A DNA stretch of 64,000 nucleotides from Cyanobacterium stanieri PCC 7202 (GCA_000317655.1 CP003940.1:2737547-2801546), one strand, 5' to 3'. Counted from the stretch's first letter, positions 37,296 through 46,677 are shown. Made by a program: numbers and translations. The notes: generated by a model from the sequence alone, not told the origin.

Positions 37296-38351
37296 ATGTT
37301 GAAAAAAAGTTGGTTTTTTTATCCAACAATTATTGTTGGTTTCGGAGTTTTTATTTATTCGGGCGCCCAAGCATCGGAGGAGAAAGAAGCTACTGTCGAT
37401 ATAGAAATAGGTAGTTTTCGAGCCTCTGACCTAAATTCTACTGAGTTCCAGAGTGACGATAAAAATGCCATTATTTCCCCATTTACGCTTCAGGAATCTA
37501 TGGAAATGGAATTATATCCAGATAATTTTCATCACTATGCTTCAGAGATTGCCATGGAACCAATTACCCCATCAAACTCTTGGCATTTTCTTTTTCAACC
37601 ATCTATTTATATACCTTTCACCATTTATGGTGATGCCAGGGCAGGAAGTTTAACGGGAGATTTTGCCCTTGATGCTAGTCAAATCAGAAAAAGTATCAAG
37701 GATGATCTCAATTTTGCTTTTTTTGGGAGAATGAAAGCCTGGACACCTGATTATCGTCTCGGACTTTTTGCGGATTTTGATTACTTATCTTTGGATAGTC
37801 GTGCCTCTGTAACTCGCACTTTACCTGTTTCGTTAGGTTCTATTCCTGTGACTTTAAATGCAGGGGTTGACAGTACATTATGGTCGTTATCTTTTGGGGG
37901 GGCATACCGTTTTTATAATTCCTCTCAGGTAAACCCAGAGGGAGTTAACACAGAGTTTGATCTAGGATCATCAGTATTTGATGTATTTGCTGGACTTAAT
38001 ATTACAGGCATTGATTTGGGCTTGGATTTTAATGCCCCAGGGTTGGGGAGCGCCAGGTTTGATGGTAGTAAAACTGTTGTATCTCCCATAGTGGGAGGGC
38101 GTTTTAGGTTTAATGTACATCCCCAATGGGCGATCGTCGGAGGGGGTTCTTTTTCTGGTTTTGGCATCAATGGCTTACGACAGTGGAATCTGAGTACGGG
38201 GGTTGATTGGCTATTTTCCGAAAAGACCTCTTTAGGACTAGGTTATCGCTTCGGTTATACTGGTTACAATTCAACCCTAAGAACTAATACGGATTTTGGG
38301 ATTGATGTCAATCAAAATGGCCCTTATCTGAATTTATCTTTTCGTTTTTAA
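37296..38351 (+). CDS. outer-membrane beta-barrel protein of unknown function
   Basis: From the ATG at 37296, with GAGG about nine bases upstream, this 351-residue protein starts MLKKSWFFYPTIIVGFGVF and has a signal peptide ending near GAQA. After an acidic segment of about 60 residues, the rest alternates polar and aromatic residues in beta strands (FLFQPSIYIPFTIYGDARAG, RLGLFADFDYLSLDSRA, LGLGYRFGYTGYN) and ends in Phe (LNLSFRF), the usual end of outer-membrane barrels. The frame opens seven codons earlier at a TTG. It is 26 bases ahead of the MlaE-type permease gene, so a lipid-transport link is possible but unproven. Confidence 0.78.
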   Translation: MLKKSWFFYPTIIVGFGVFIYSGAQASEEKEATVDIEIGSFRASDLNSTEFQSDDKNAIISPFTLQESMEMELYPDNFHHYASEIAMEPITPSNSWHFLFQPSIYIPFTIYGDARAGSLTGDFALDASQIRKSIKDDLNFAFFGRMKAWTPDYRLGLFADFDYLSLDSRASVTRTLPVSLGSIPVTLNAGVDSTLWSLSFGGAYRFYNSSQVNPEGVNTEFDLGSSVFDVFAGLNITGIDLGLDFNAPGLGSARFDGSKTVVSPIVGGRFRFNVHPQWAIVGGGSFSGFGINGLRQWNLSTGVDWLFSEKTSLGLGYRFGYTGYNSTLRTNTDFGIDVNQNGPYLNLSFRF

Positions 38352-38377
38352 TTTTTTTTTGCCCACAACAATAGCTA

Positions 38378-39142
38378 ATGAATAAACTTTTTCAGCGCAT
38401 ATCTTCGGGACTTTTTTTAACAGGACAGATTTTGGTTCATCTGATCCAATTAAAAATATATCGTCTTAATACCATCGAGCAGATGTCTTTTGTGGGGCCT
38501 GCATCTTTGCCCATTGCCCTGATTACGGCGGCTTTTGTGGGCATGGTGTTTACCATTCAGGTGGCGAGGGAGTTTATTTATTTTGGGGCAAGTAGTGCCG
38601 TGGGGGGGGTATTGGCGATCGCCCTTACCCGTGAATTAGCCCCCGTATTAACGGCGGTAGTATTAGCAGGAAGGGTGGGCAGTGCCTTTGCGGCGGAAAT
38701 AGGTACCATGAAAGTAACAGAACAAATTGACGCATTACAAATCCTCAAAACTGATCCTGTGGACTATCTTGTAACTCCTCGAGTTTTATCTTGTTTTCTA
38801 ATGCTTCCCATCCTTACCATCTGTTCCTTGATTGTGGGTATTACGGGGGGATTAATCATTGCCGACTCGTTTTATAACATTCCTAGCCGAGTATTCCTCG
38901 ACTCTATTCGCAATTTTTTAAGTACGTGGGATGTGGTCGCTTCCATGATAAAATCCGCCATTTTTGGAGCATCGGTTGCCATCATTGGCTGTAATTGGGG
39001 TTTAACTACCACAGGAGGAGCCAAGGGTGTCGGGCAATCTACCACCGCCGCCGTGGTCATTTCTTTGATTACCATTTTCATGTTTAATTTTATCCTCTCT
39101 TGGCTCATGTTTCAGGGTACAGGAAGCGCTGTTATTGGTTAA
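38378..39142 (+). CDS. MlaE-family ABC transporter permease
   Basis: A 254-residue membrane permease of the phospholipid-transport (Mla/TGD1) type. The signs are PASLPIALITAAFVGMVFTI, a run LTRELAPVLTAVVLAGRVGS, AAEIGTMKVTEQIDALQILK and a final five-segment pattern. In cyanobacteria and plastids this protein works with an ATPase and an MCE-domain protein to move lipids between membranes; in Synechocystis the parts are also at separate loci. It follows the barrel gene by 26 bases. Confidence 0.9.
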   Translation: MNKLFQRISSGLFLTGQILVHLIQLKIYRLNTIEQMSFVGPASLPIALITAAFVGMVFTIQVAREFIYFGASSAVGGVLAIALTRELAPVLTAVVLAGRVGSAFAAEIGTMKVTEQIDALQILKTDPVDYLVTPRVLSCFLMLPILTICSLIVGITGGLIIADSFYNIPSRVFLDSIRNFLSTWDVVASMIKSAIFGASVAIIGCNWGLTTTGGAKGVGQSTTAAVVISLITIFMFNFILSWLMFQGTGSAVIG

Positions 39143-39159
39143 TAAAGGCGGCTCAAAAT

Positions 39160-39846
39160 TCACGCAGACAAACAGTCAAGTAATAAATCTGCTACCCCAG
39201 CACTAGAAGCAGGATTTTGTCCTGTAATTACTCTATTATCTTCCACCACAAACACTCCCCAAGGCTCAGACGCTTTTTGATATATTCCGCCTTTTTCTAC
39301 CAGTGCATCCTCCGTTAAAAATGGCACAACCTTATCTAGTTCGATTTGTTTTTCCTCCTCATTAGAAAAACCCGTTACTTTTTTGCCACTAATCAGATAA
39401 TCACCATCCGATAAACGGGTATTCAACAAACCAACCGAGCCATGACACACAGCCGAGACATAACCGCCCTGCTCATAAATTTTTTTGCTAATAACCTGTA
39501 ATTCTTGATTATGGGGAAAATCCCACATTACCCCATGACCTCCTGCATAATAAATAGCCACATAATCATCAGGATTAATCTCACTGGGTTTTAAAGTATT
39601 TCCCAAACGATTCATAAATTCTTTATCTTGATACCATTGCCAGTCAATTTCCTCTGCCATTGCCAAACTATGGGGATCAATAGGAGTGTAACCTCCTTTA
39701 GGGCTAACATAATCCACCTCGTAACCCGCCTCTTCAACTTTTTTGACAAAATGAACCGCTTCCCCCAACCATAAACCAGTGGCACGATTTATACTGGGAT
39801 ATTTTTCAATGCTGGTTAAAACTACTAATATTTTTTGTTTGGACAT
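39160..39846 (-). CDS. DJ-1/PfpI family protein (type 1 glutamine amidotransferase-like)
   Basis: This 228-residue cytoplasmic protein resembles the Hsp31/DJ-1 branch. It has the nucleophile elbow AVCHGSVGLLN with its reactive Cys, the upstream YYAGGHGVMWDFP, and VDYVSPKGGYTPIDPHS near the start. Members act as glyoxalase III, deglycase-like or chaperone-like proteins; which activity applies is unknown. It is convergent with the permease gene, 17 bases apart. Confidence 0.88.
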   Translation of the reverse strand: MSKQKILVVLTSIEKYPSINRATGLWLGEAVHFVKKVEEAGYEVDYVSPKGGYTPIDPHSLAMAEEIDWQWYQDKEFMNRLGNTLKPSEINPDDYVAIYYAGGHGVMWDFPHNQELQVISKKIYEQGGYVSAVCHGSVGLLNTRLSDGDYLISGKKVTGFSNEEEKQIELDKVVPFLTEDALVEKGGIYQKASEPWGVFVVEDNRVITGQNPASSAGVADLLLDCLSA

Positions 39847-40119
39847 ACAGAGCAGAAAAATTGATTACTAAAAACTACAAATTATTACTATTATTTTACC
39901 CTAACAAATATTTTAGAAAATTTGAAGTAATTGAGAATACAGCCCTCTTTAAAATGACAAATATTAATTAGCCGTTATTACTTAGATACTTTGATTTTGG
40001 GAGAGCAAAATCTAAGCTAAATCAGAAAATATACGGATTACCGTAATTAAGTACCCTAGCGAAAAAAAAAATTATATCTATCATGAAAATGAAATTTATA
40101 TAAGAAATAATTTACGATT

Positions 40120-40407
40120 ATGGTAGATAGAGAAACAAAACAAGGACAAATGGAAGAAACCCTCAAAGAGTGGGGAGCAAAACTTGACTCTTTGAAGGCC
40201 GAAGCTGACAAAGCTGGTGAAGATGCCCAGGCAGATTTACAAAAAAGAATCGACTATTTAGAAGAGAAAAAAGCCGAAATGCAGAAAAACTTAGACCAAC
40301 TAAAAGAGTCTGGCGATGAGGCTTGGGAAAGTGTTGTAAAAGGTTTCCAAGGAGCATGGGAAGAGTTAGGAAAATCTTTTGAAGAGGCAGCTTCTAAATT
40401 TAAATAA
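40120..40407 (+). CDS. small charged coiled-coil protein
   Basis: A 95-residue protein almost wholly of heptad-like helical pattern, rich in Lys, Glu, Ala and Gln (LEEKKAEMQKNLDQLKESGD), with Trp-containing ends (LKEWGAKLDSLK, AWEELGKSFEEAASKFK). No signal or membrane segment. Similar small coiled-coil proteins are common in cyanobacteria and sometimes stress-induced. I cannot assign a function. It stands alone on the + strand with 270 bases of AT-rich DNA before it. Confidence 0.75.
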   Translation: MVDRETKQGQMEETLKEWGAKLDSLKAEADKAGEDAQADLQKRIDYLEEKKAEMQKNLDQLKESGDEAWESVVKGFQGAWEELGKSFEEAASKFK

Positions 40408-40471
40408 TTAATTAAATAGTAGTGTTTATTACTTTCTGGATAAAAACACGAAATAAGATAAAATAATTTTG

Positions 40472-41200
40472 TTACTGGACTACTAAGTTATAATTTTTGA
40501 AGGTATTAATTACCTTATTCATTAATTCTTGACTTGGGGGTTCAGTATTTTTTAGTTGATAGTCAAATCCTAATTGTTCCCATTTATATTCCCCCATTTT
40601 ATGAAATGGTAATACTTCAACTTTTTCTACATTTTTGAGTTGAGAAACAAATTTGGCTAATCCTAAAACATTATCTTCGGCATCGGTTAATCCCGGTACT
40701 AGGACAAAACGAATCCAAGTAGGTTTATTTATTTCGGCTAGGTATCGAGCAAACTTTAAGGTAGGTTCGAGGGAGACACTGGTAACGGTGCGATAGGTGT
40801 CAGGGTTAAAAGATTTTATATCTAATAATACTAAATCGGTATGTTCAAGGACGGGTTTAGCGGCATCGAGGGTGACATAACCAGAGGTATCTAATACAGT
40901 ATGGATGCCTATTTTGTGGCATTCTTCAAAGATTGCCTTGACAAATTCGGGTTGCATTAATGGCTCTCCCCCTGTGACGGTTACGCCTCCTCCTGAGTAT
41001 TGAAAATAGGAACGATATTTTTTGATTTCGGTGATTAGTTCTTCGCTAGTTACTTTTTTACCGTCTTCTGGGTGTCGGCAGTCGGGATTATGGCAGTAGA
41101 GGCAACGAAGGGGGCAACCTTGGGTGAAAATTACAAAGCGAATACCTGGCCCGTCCACGGTGCCACAACTTTCGAGGGAATGAATTAAGCCTTCTGTCAT
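40472..41200 (-). CDS. pflA: pyruvate formate-lyase activating enzyme (radical SAM)
   Basis: This enzyme creates the glycyl radical on pyruvate formate-lyase in anaerobic or dark fermentation. The 242-residue protein has the radical-SAM cysteines Cys29, Cys33 and Cys36 in QGCPLRCLYCHNPDC, the SAM motif GGGVTVTGGEPLMQ, and the PflA start LIHSLESCGTVDGPGIRFVI. Length matches PflA of E. coli. Its partner gene pflB, normally adjacent in enterobacteria, is not in the window. Confidence 0.93.
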   Translation of the reverse strand: MTEGLIHSLESCGTVDGPGIRFVIFTQGCPLRCLYCHNPDCRHPEDGKKVTSEELITEIKKYRSYFQYSGGGVTVTGGEPLMQPEFVKAIFEECHKIGIHTVLDTSGYVTLDAAKPVLEHTDLVLLDIKSFNPDTYRTVTSVSLEPTLKFARYLAEINKPTWIRFVLVPGLTDAEDNVLGLAKFVSQLKNVEKVEVLPFHKMGEYKWEQLGFDYQLKNTEPPSQELMNKVINTFKNYNLVVQ

Positions 41201-41283
41201 GATGGTTGGTGATTGACAATTATTAAGGTTGCCCCTAACAATTTAGTAAGGGTTTTCTGATTTCATTATAGAAATTTTTGGGA

Positions 41284-42264
41284 ATGGAATTAATTAAAGA
41301 TTTGGGAGAGCATGAATTATTAAGGCGATTGAAGGCTTACTGTCATCCCCATTTGGTGGGGGATGATGGGGCGGTTTTACAGGTGTCTGAGGGGATGGAA
41401 TTGGTGGTTAGCAGTGATATGTTGGTGGAAAATGTCCATTTTAGCGATCGCACCACTCCCCCTTATATGGTAGGTTGGCGTAGTGTAGCGGCGAATTTAT
41501 CGGATTTGGCTGCCATGGGGGCCTATCCTTTGGGCATCACCGTTGCCCTTTCTCTGTCTCCTCAAACCCCTTGGCATTGGGTAGAGTCTCTCTATCAGGG
41601 CATGAATGATTGTTTGAAATCTTTTCATACCTCCATTGTCGGCGGAGATTTAACTAGGGGAGAAGTAAGTGCGATCGCCATTACCGCCCTAGGAGAAGTA
41701 AAACCTGAGCAAAAAATTCTCAGAAGCACCGCCCAAATCGGTGACTCAATAGTCATTACAGGAAACCATGGACTATCAAGGGCAGGACTAGAAATTCTTT
41801 TATCTCCCCAAAAATATCAACATATAGACCAAAAAACCCAACAAAAATTAATCCTCGCCCACCAACAACCCCAACCACGGCTCGACTTATTACCCCTCCT
41901 TAATCCATATCACCCCATCACAGGCATGGATAGCAGTGATGGATTAGCCGATGCCATTATCCAAATTTGCCAACAAAGTAACCGAGGAGCAAAAATATAT
42001 CAAGACAAAATCCCCATTGCCCCCGAAATACTCCAGATTGCTGATCTCAACACAGCCCTAAAATGGACACTATTTGGAGGAGAAGACTTTGAATTAGTAT
42101 TATGTTTACCTCCAAAAAAAGCCCAGCAATTAATTAATCATCATCATTCCAAAACTAAAATAATCGGTGAAATTACCGAAGAAAAAAAAGTCGTTTTAAT
42201 AGATAATAATCAACCTTGCTCCGAACATTTATTAACCCAGAGCGAAATCTTTAGCCATTTTTAG
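41284..42264 (+). CDS. thiL: thiamine-monophosphate kinase
   Basis: ThiL phosphorylates thiamine monophosphate to the active cofactor thiamine pyrophosphate. From the ATG at 41284 (326 residues; a TTG two codons upstream is rejected) it shows GDDGAVL, VSSDMLVENVHF, SVAANLSDLAAMGAYPLG and GMDSSDGLADAI, all expected of the PurM-like fold. I see no thiamine riboswitch in the 77 bases before it. It is divergent from pflA and first in a same-strand run reaching to 46.5 kb. Confidence 0.93.
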   Translation: MELIKDLGEHELLRRLKAYCHPHLVGDDGAVLQVSEGMELVVSSDMLVENVHFSDRTTPPYMVGWRSVAANLSDLAAMGAYPLGITVALSLSPQTPWHWVESLYQGMNDCLKSFHTSIVGGDLTRGEVSAIAITALGEVKPEQKILRSTAQIGDSIVITGNHGLSRAGLEILLSPQKYQHIDQKTQQKLILAHQQPQPRLDLLPLLNPYHPITGMDSSDGLADAIIQICQQSNRGAKIYQDKIPIAPEILQIADLNTALKWTLFGGEDFELVLCLPPKKAQQLINHHHSKTKIIGEITEEKKVVLIDNNQPCSEHLLTQSEIFSHF

Positions 42265-42335
42265 GTATAATAAATAGCGAGGCTCAATTTCTTTAATTAA
42301 TCTACTCTTCTTAATTATTCATTATTAATCAAATC

Positions 42336-42716
42336 ATGATTAAAATATTAGTAGTTGATGACAGTCACGCTCCCAGAGAGATGATTTGTGATACACTCAA
42401 ACAATTTAATATTCAAGTAGCAGAGGCTATTAATGGGGTAGAGGCGATCAAAGTATTAGAAGCCGAAAAATTTAACCTTGTTATTACTGACGTAGTAATG
42501 CCCGAAATGAACGGGTATGAATTATGCCGCTGGATTAAGGAAAATCCCGGCACCAAAAAAGTTCCCGTCATCTTCTGCTCTACCAAAAATCAAGACTTCG
42601 ACATCCATTGGGCCCAAAAACAAGGAGGAGATGCCTACATCGTCAAAGAAGAATTTATGAAAGACAAAATGCAACTCCTCAAAACCATTAAATACTTACT
42701 CAAACAAGTAAAATAA
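42336..42716 (+). CDS. single-domain response regulator (PilH/PixH-like)
   Basis: A CheY-like receiver of 126 residues with no output domain. Asp8-Asp9 and Asp52 (ITDVVMPEMNG) form the acidic pocket; the late Lys sits in AYIVKEE. The pattern FCSTKNQDFDIHWAQKQGGD resembles PilH/PixH receivers that act in type IV pilus and phototaxis systems of cyanobacteria, but no such partners are near. Gene 71 bases after thiL. Confidence 0.87.
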   Translation: MIKILVVDDSHAPREMICDTLKQFNIQVAEAINGVEAIKVLEAEKFNLVITDVVMPEMNGYELCRWIKENPGTKKVPVIFCSTKNQDFDIHWAQKQGGDAYIVKEEFMKDKMQLLKTIKYLLKQVK

Positions 42717-42765
42717 ACATCCATAACCCCTACAAAATAAAATTAAAATATTACAATCAAGTCTA

Positions 42766-44103
42766 ATGAGCCAAAAAGGTATTATCGTAATTGGTGGTGG
42801 TTTAGCAGGAACAGAAGCAACTTGGCAAATTGCCCAGGCAGGGATTCCCGTTACCCTCTACGAAATGCGCCCTGTCAAGCATAGCCCCGCCCACCATAGC
42901 GAACACCTAGCCGAATTAGTCTGTAGTAACTCCTTTGGTGCCGATGCCACCGATAGAGCCGCAGGATTGCTTCATGAGGAATTACGCCGCCTTCAGTCCA
43001 TCATTATCCACACCGCCGATAAACATAAAGTACCCGCAGGAGGAGCTTTAGCAGTAGATAGAGGAGTTTTTAGTCAAGATTTGACCCAAACCCTCGACAA
43101 TCACCCTCTTATCACCCTTAAACGAGAAGAAATTAAATCAATTCCCTCCGATACCATCGTAGTTTTAGCCACAGGCCCCCTTACCACCGAAGATTTAGCT
43201 AGTGAATTACAAGGGTTGACGGGTATGGAATATATGAGCTTCTTTGATGCCGCTAGTCCTATCATTGTCGGTGAATCCATCAACCAAGACATCGCCTTTC
43301 TTGCCTCCCGTTACGACAAAGGAGAAGCCGCCTATCTCAACTGCCCCATGAATAAAGAGCAGTATATCAACTTTTGGCAAGAATTATGTAAAGCCGAACA
43401 AGCCGAACTAAAAGACTTTGACAGAGAAAGTTCTAACTTTTTTGAAGGTTGCTTACCCATCGAAGAATTAGCCCAAAGGGGAGAAGAAACCATGAGATAT
43501 GGGCCTCTCAAACCCATCGGCTTATTTGATGCCCGTCTCGGTGACTTCAGAGAAAACAAAGACAAACGCCCCTATGCTGTAGTACAACTGCGACAAGAAG
43601 ACAAAGCCGGGCAACTCTGGAATATGGTGGGTTTTCAAACAAACCTTCGTTGGGGCGAACAAAAAAGAGTATTTCGCCTCATCCCCGGATTGGAAAATGC
43701 CGAGTTTGTACGCATGGGAGTAATGCACAAAAATACTTTTCTCAACGCCCCTCAACTCCTCCATGCCAGTTTACAATTCAAAACCAGAGCCACCCTTTTC
43801 GCCGCTGGGCAACTCATTGGCACCGAAGGTTATACCGCCGCCTGTGCAGGGGGTTGGTTAGCAGGTACCAACGCCGCTAGGGTATATAAAAATCAAGAGC
43901 CTTTGGTGTTATCACCCTATACTATGATGGGAGCATTATTCGATTTTATTAGCTCTGCTGATGCCAAACATTTCCAACCTATGCCTCCCAATTTTGGAAT
44001 TTTACCTACTTTCGAGAAAAAGATCAAAAATAAACGAGAACGTTATCAAGCCTATGGAGAAAGGGCTTTGAATATGGTTGATAACTTGTTAACTCAGGTT
44101 TAA
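42766..44103 (+). CDS. trmFO: methylenetetrahydrofolate-tRNA-(uracil-54-C5)-methyltransferase
   Basis: TrmFO puts the methyl group on U54 of tRNA, using methylene-tetrahydrofolate and FADH2. The 445-residue protein starts with the FAD loop [19 protein letters not shown] and has [40 protein letters not shown] and the C-terminal [20 protein letters not shown]. All match the family and length. It is followed 33 bases later by a second, much less conventional flavoprotein gene. Confidence 0.95.
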   Translation: MSQKGIIVIGGGLAGTEATWQIAQAGIPVTLYEMRPVKHSPAHHSEHLAELVCSNSFGADATDRAAGLLHEELRRLQSIIIHTADKHKVPAGGALAVDRGVFSQDLTQTLDNHPLITLKREEIKSIPSDTIVVLATGPLTTEDLASELQGLTGMEYMSFFDAASPIIVGESINQDIAFLASRYDKGEAAYLNCPMNKEQYINFWQELCKAEQAELKDFDRESSNFFEGCLPIEELAQRGEETMRYGPLKPIGLFDARLGDFRENKDKRPYAVVQLRQEDKAGQLWNMVGFQTNLRWGEQKRVFRLIPGLENAEFVRMGVMHKNTFLNAPQLLHASLQFKTRATLFAAGQLIGTEGYTAACAGGWLAGTNAARVYKNQEPLVLSPYTMMGALFDFISSADAKHFQPMPPNFGILPTFEKKIKNKRERYQAYGERALNMVDNLLTQV

Positions 44104-44136
44104 ATTAGAAAATAATTACTCTTTTTCTTCTTAATA

Positions 44137-45516
44137 ATGATGAAGTTGAAATATGACTTAATTTTGCTTGGTGGTAGTTTAGAAGCTATGTGGGGAGCTA
44201 AATATGCCGCTAATCTTGGGGCTAGGGTTGCCCTGGTTATTGACATTGATTTTGATACGGTAGAAGGAGAAAAATATTTATTTCAACAGTTACAAAATGA
44301 GCTTTTATATCCTGATAATTTTCATAATCGGAAGGATATTTTAGAGCAAAAAAAATTATTAATTAAAGATCAACTTTTACCTGAGTTAGAAAGTTTAGAA
44401 GTTGATCTTATTTTTTCTGATTTTCAATTTATAGTAGAAAACAAGCAAACTGCTATCAAAACCCAAAAAGATATTTTAATCGCCAATGGTTATATTATTA
44501 CTACTCCTTTGTATGATTATCAGCCCCCTAGTTGGCAAGGGATGGAGGAGATTAATTATTTAACTGGTTATGATATTTTTGAGCAATGGGATATGGATTC
44601 ACTACCTGATAATGTGCTTGTCATTGGTGATGATGTCATGGCGGTTAATTTGGCAGGTTTACTCATTCGTCATCAAAAACAAGTTACTTTACTTACTTCT
44701 CAAAAGCATCTTTTACCGACAGAGGATGAGGATATAGCTTTTTTGATTCAATGCCATTTAGAGAGTTTGGGGGTTAGGGTATTGAATGATTATCCTGTTA
44801 GTGGAGTTAAAGGTAACTGGATTCAGGCAGGAAATAAGATTATTAAATGTGACCAAGTTATTATTAGTGATGGTTTTTTGAATAGAAAAGTTAGCTTTGA
44901 TTTTAATAATTTGAAAAGGAAAAAATCAGCTATTTTTAATCAACAGAAAAACAATATTATTGTTAATGAGAAGTTACAAACTGATAATAATACAATATAT
45001 TGCGTTGGTGATTTATTGGGGGGATATAGTAATTTAACAATTACGGAAAAGGAGTTAAGAACTGCGATTGATAATATTTTGTTTTTACCTCAAAATACTA
45101 TTAACTATGATTTAATTCCCTATAAAGTTAATATTAGTTCGGGAGTTTTTCGAGTTGGTTATAGTGAATCTCAAGTAAGAGATTTATATGGAGATAGTTG
45201 GCAAAGTTTTGTGGTTCAAGATAGTTTTTTATCTTCCTATGATGTGGGGTATAAAAATATTTTTCTGAAAGTATTATTAGGTAAGGAAGGAAATATTTTA
45301 GGGGTTCATGGTTGGGGATATGGAGCAGAGTTACTGGTGAATATTTTTGCGGTGATAATGGGGGAAAATAATCATATTAATAATTTATTGCGGCAGGTTA
45401 TTGCTGATGACTTTGTGAGGCAGGTAATTAATAATTTACAGGAAATGATTGTGAAAAAACGAAGTCGTTATATAATACAGTTTTTGGAAAGTTGGTTTAT
45501 CTGGAAAAGAGTGTAA
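44137..45516 (+). CDS. degenerate pyridine-nucleotide disulfide oxidoreductase-like flavoprotein
   Basis: The 459-residue protein has the overall order of the glutathione/mercuric reductase family: N-terminal Rossmann strand (YDLILLGGSLEAMWGAKYAA), central NAD-type region (NVLVIGDDVMAVNLAGLL), the second FAD motif YCVGDLLGGYSN and a dimerisation-like C-terminus. But the redox CxxxxC is missing, both GxGxxG loops lack glycines, and the C-terminal His-x4-Glu pair is absent. It is therefore unlikely to be a working disulfide reductase. The DNA is more AT-rich than trmFO before it. A TMK-like gene with altered P-loop follows by 24 bases. Function unknown. Confidence 0.75.
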   Translation: MMKLKYDLILLGGSLEAMWGAKYAANLGARVALVIDIDFDTVEGEKYLFQQLQNELLYPDNFHNRKDILEQKKLLIKDQLLPELESLEVDLIFSDFQFIVENKQTAIKTQKDILIANGYIITTPLYDYQPPSWQGMEEINYLTGYDIFEQWDMDSLPDNVLVIGDDVMAVNLAGLLIRHQKQVTLLTSQKHLLPTEDEDIAFLIQCHLESLGVRVLNDYPVSGVKGNWIQAGNKIIKCDQVIISDGFLNRKVSFDFNNLKRKKSAIFNQQKNNIIVNEKLQTDNNTIYCVGDLLGGYSNLTITEKELRTAIDNILFLPQNTINYDLIPYKVNISSGVFRVGYSESQVRDLYGDSWQSFVVQDSFLSSYDVGYKNIFLKVLLGKEGNILGVHGWGYGAELLVNIFAVIMGENNHINNLLRQVIADDFVRQVINNLQEMIVKKRSRYIIQFLESWFIWKRV

Positions 45517-45540
45517 ATTATTTTTTGATAATTGTTATTA

Positions 45541-46170
45541 ATGAAAATTCATAAGGGATTATTTATTGTTTTTGAAGGGGTAGATGGTGCTGGTAGTTCT
45601 ACTCAAGCTCAAATGTTGCAGGATTATTTTACGAAAGTTGGACAAAAATCGGTCATTAGTCCTGAACCCTCATCGGGCCCTATTGGCAAGTTATTAAGAA
45701 CTTTTTTAGGTGGTAAAAATGATTTTGATGATCAAGATTTATATGATCAACAAATGGCTTATTTATTTGCGGCCGATCGCCATTATCACTTGTACAATAA
45801 TTTAGATGGGGTATATGATTTAAATGCTAAAAATATCCATGTAATTAGTACGAGATATTATTTTTCATCCCTTGCTTATAATGGCAAAACAAAAAAAGAC
45901 TATGATTTTGTAAGTATTTTAAACCAAAAATTTCCCCCTCCAGATCTAGTTATTTACCTTGATATTCCTGTTAAATTAGCACTAGAAAGAATGGAAAATC
46001 GCCCCTCAAAAGAAATTTACGAAACCCAAGAAAAATTATTAAAAGTAAGGGAAAGATTTAGCGAAATATTTGCCAATTATCCCCATAAAATATTAAAAAT
46101 TGATGCCAAGGAAAATCAAAATACCATTCATCAAACCATTGTTAATTATTTGGAAACATGGAACAAATAG
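45541..46170 (+). CDS. tmk: thymidylate kinase-like protein lacking the P-loop lysine
   Basis: The fold is clearly dTMP kinase: IVFEGVDGAGSSTQAQMLQD at the start, SPEPSSGPIGKLLRTFL, a substrate region with LFAADRHYHL, and DLVIYLDIPVKLALERM. Length (209 residues from the ATG at 45541) is normal. The P-loop reads GVDGAGSST, with Ser where nearly all kinases have Lys, and the usual DRY of the family is TRY. Either it is a divergent subgroup that works another way, or it has lost dTMP kinase activity and a standard tmk exists elsewhere. It follows the degenerate flavoprotein by 24 bases and overlaps the next gene by 13. Confidence 0.75.
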   Translation: MKIHKGLFIVFEGVDGAGSSTQAQMLQDYFTKVGQKSVISPEPSSGPIGKLLRTFLGGKNDFDDQDLYDQQMAYLFAADRHYHLYNNLDGVYDLNAKNIHVISTRYYFSSLAYNGKTKKDYDFVSILNQKFPPPDLVIYLDIPVKLALERMENRPSKEIYETQEKLLKVRERFSEIFANYPHKILKIDAKENQNTIHQTIVNYLETWNK

Positions 46171-46535
46171 AATTACTTGAGGCAGGATTACTAATATTTG
46201 TTAATCTTTTTAAATTGATACTAGAGGCGATCGCCCTTTTATGTGTAGTATGGGGACTTATCAAAACCATACAATTAGCCATAAGAGTTAACCGTCACCA
46301 TCGTCGCCATAAATTCACCAAAATTCGCCTAGAATTTGGAATGTGGTTAGTGTTAGCCCTCGAATTTCAACTAGGCGCTGATATTGTCGCCACTACCCTT
46401 AACTCTGACTTTGCTTCCCTCGGAAAACTGGTCATAATTGCGATCGTCAGAACCGTATTAAACTACTTTCTCACCAAAGAATTAGATCACGACATACAAA
46501 AATCCAGACAGAATGAATTACCAAACATTAATTAA
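46158..46535 (+). CDS. DUF1622 family membrane protein
   Basis: A 125-residue protein with three membrane segments: LLIFVNLFKLILEAIALLCV, a central LVLALEFQLGADIVATTL and LVIIAIVRTVLNYFL. The motif RLEFGMWLVLALEFQLGADI is the mark of DUF1622, widespread in bacteria with no known function. Its start overlaps the TMK-like gene by 13 bases, so the two are translated together. Confidence 0.87.
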   Translation: MEQIELLEAGLLIFVNLFKLILEAIALLCVVWGLIKTIQLAIRVNRHHRRHKFTKIRLEFGMWLVLALEFQLGADIVATTLNSDFASLGKLVIIAIVRTVLNYFLTKELDHDIQKSRQNELPNIN

Positions 46536-46617
46536 ATATTGATTAATTATTGCATGAAATATAATTGAATCATACTAAAAATTCAGACTTCAAAATATTT
46601 TTACCGTTGCCTGTTCC

Positions 46618-46670
46618 CTGTTCCCTATTCCCCACCTAAATAAGAAATCATATCTAAAATCAGCAACGCC
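46618..46670 (-). mobile_element. GGCGTTGCTGATTTTAG element, copy 3
   Basis: On the minus strand this copy begins 7 bases after the dnaK stop codon and runs away from it. It matches copy 1 (11954-12006) over its whole length with about six differences. Its far end passes into heptamers of GGGAACA type (about 46609-46631). Possibly a transposon-end remnant; no transposase gene is near. Confidence 0.5.
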
Positions 46671-46677
46671 CCTCAAA

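Noticed and set aside
40046-40060. NtcA-like site GTA...TAC before the small coiled-coil gene
   Set aside because: The spacing is six bases, not eight, and the rest of the promoter pattern is missing.
41201-41283. Thiamine riboswitch before thiL
   Set aside because: The gap is only about 80 bases and lacks the conserved thiamine-box stems.
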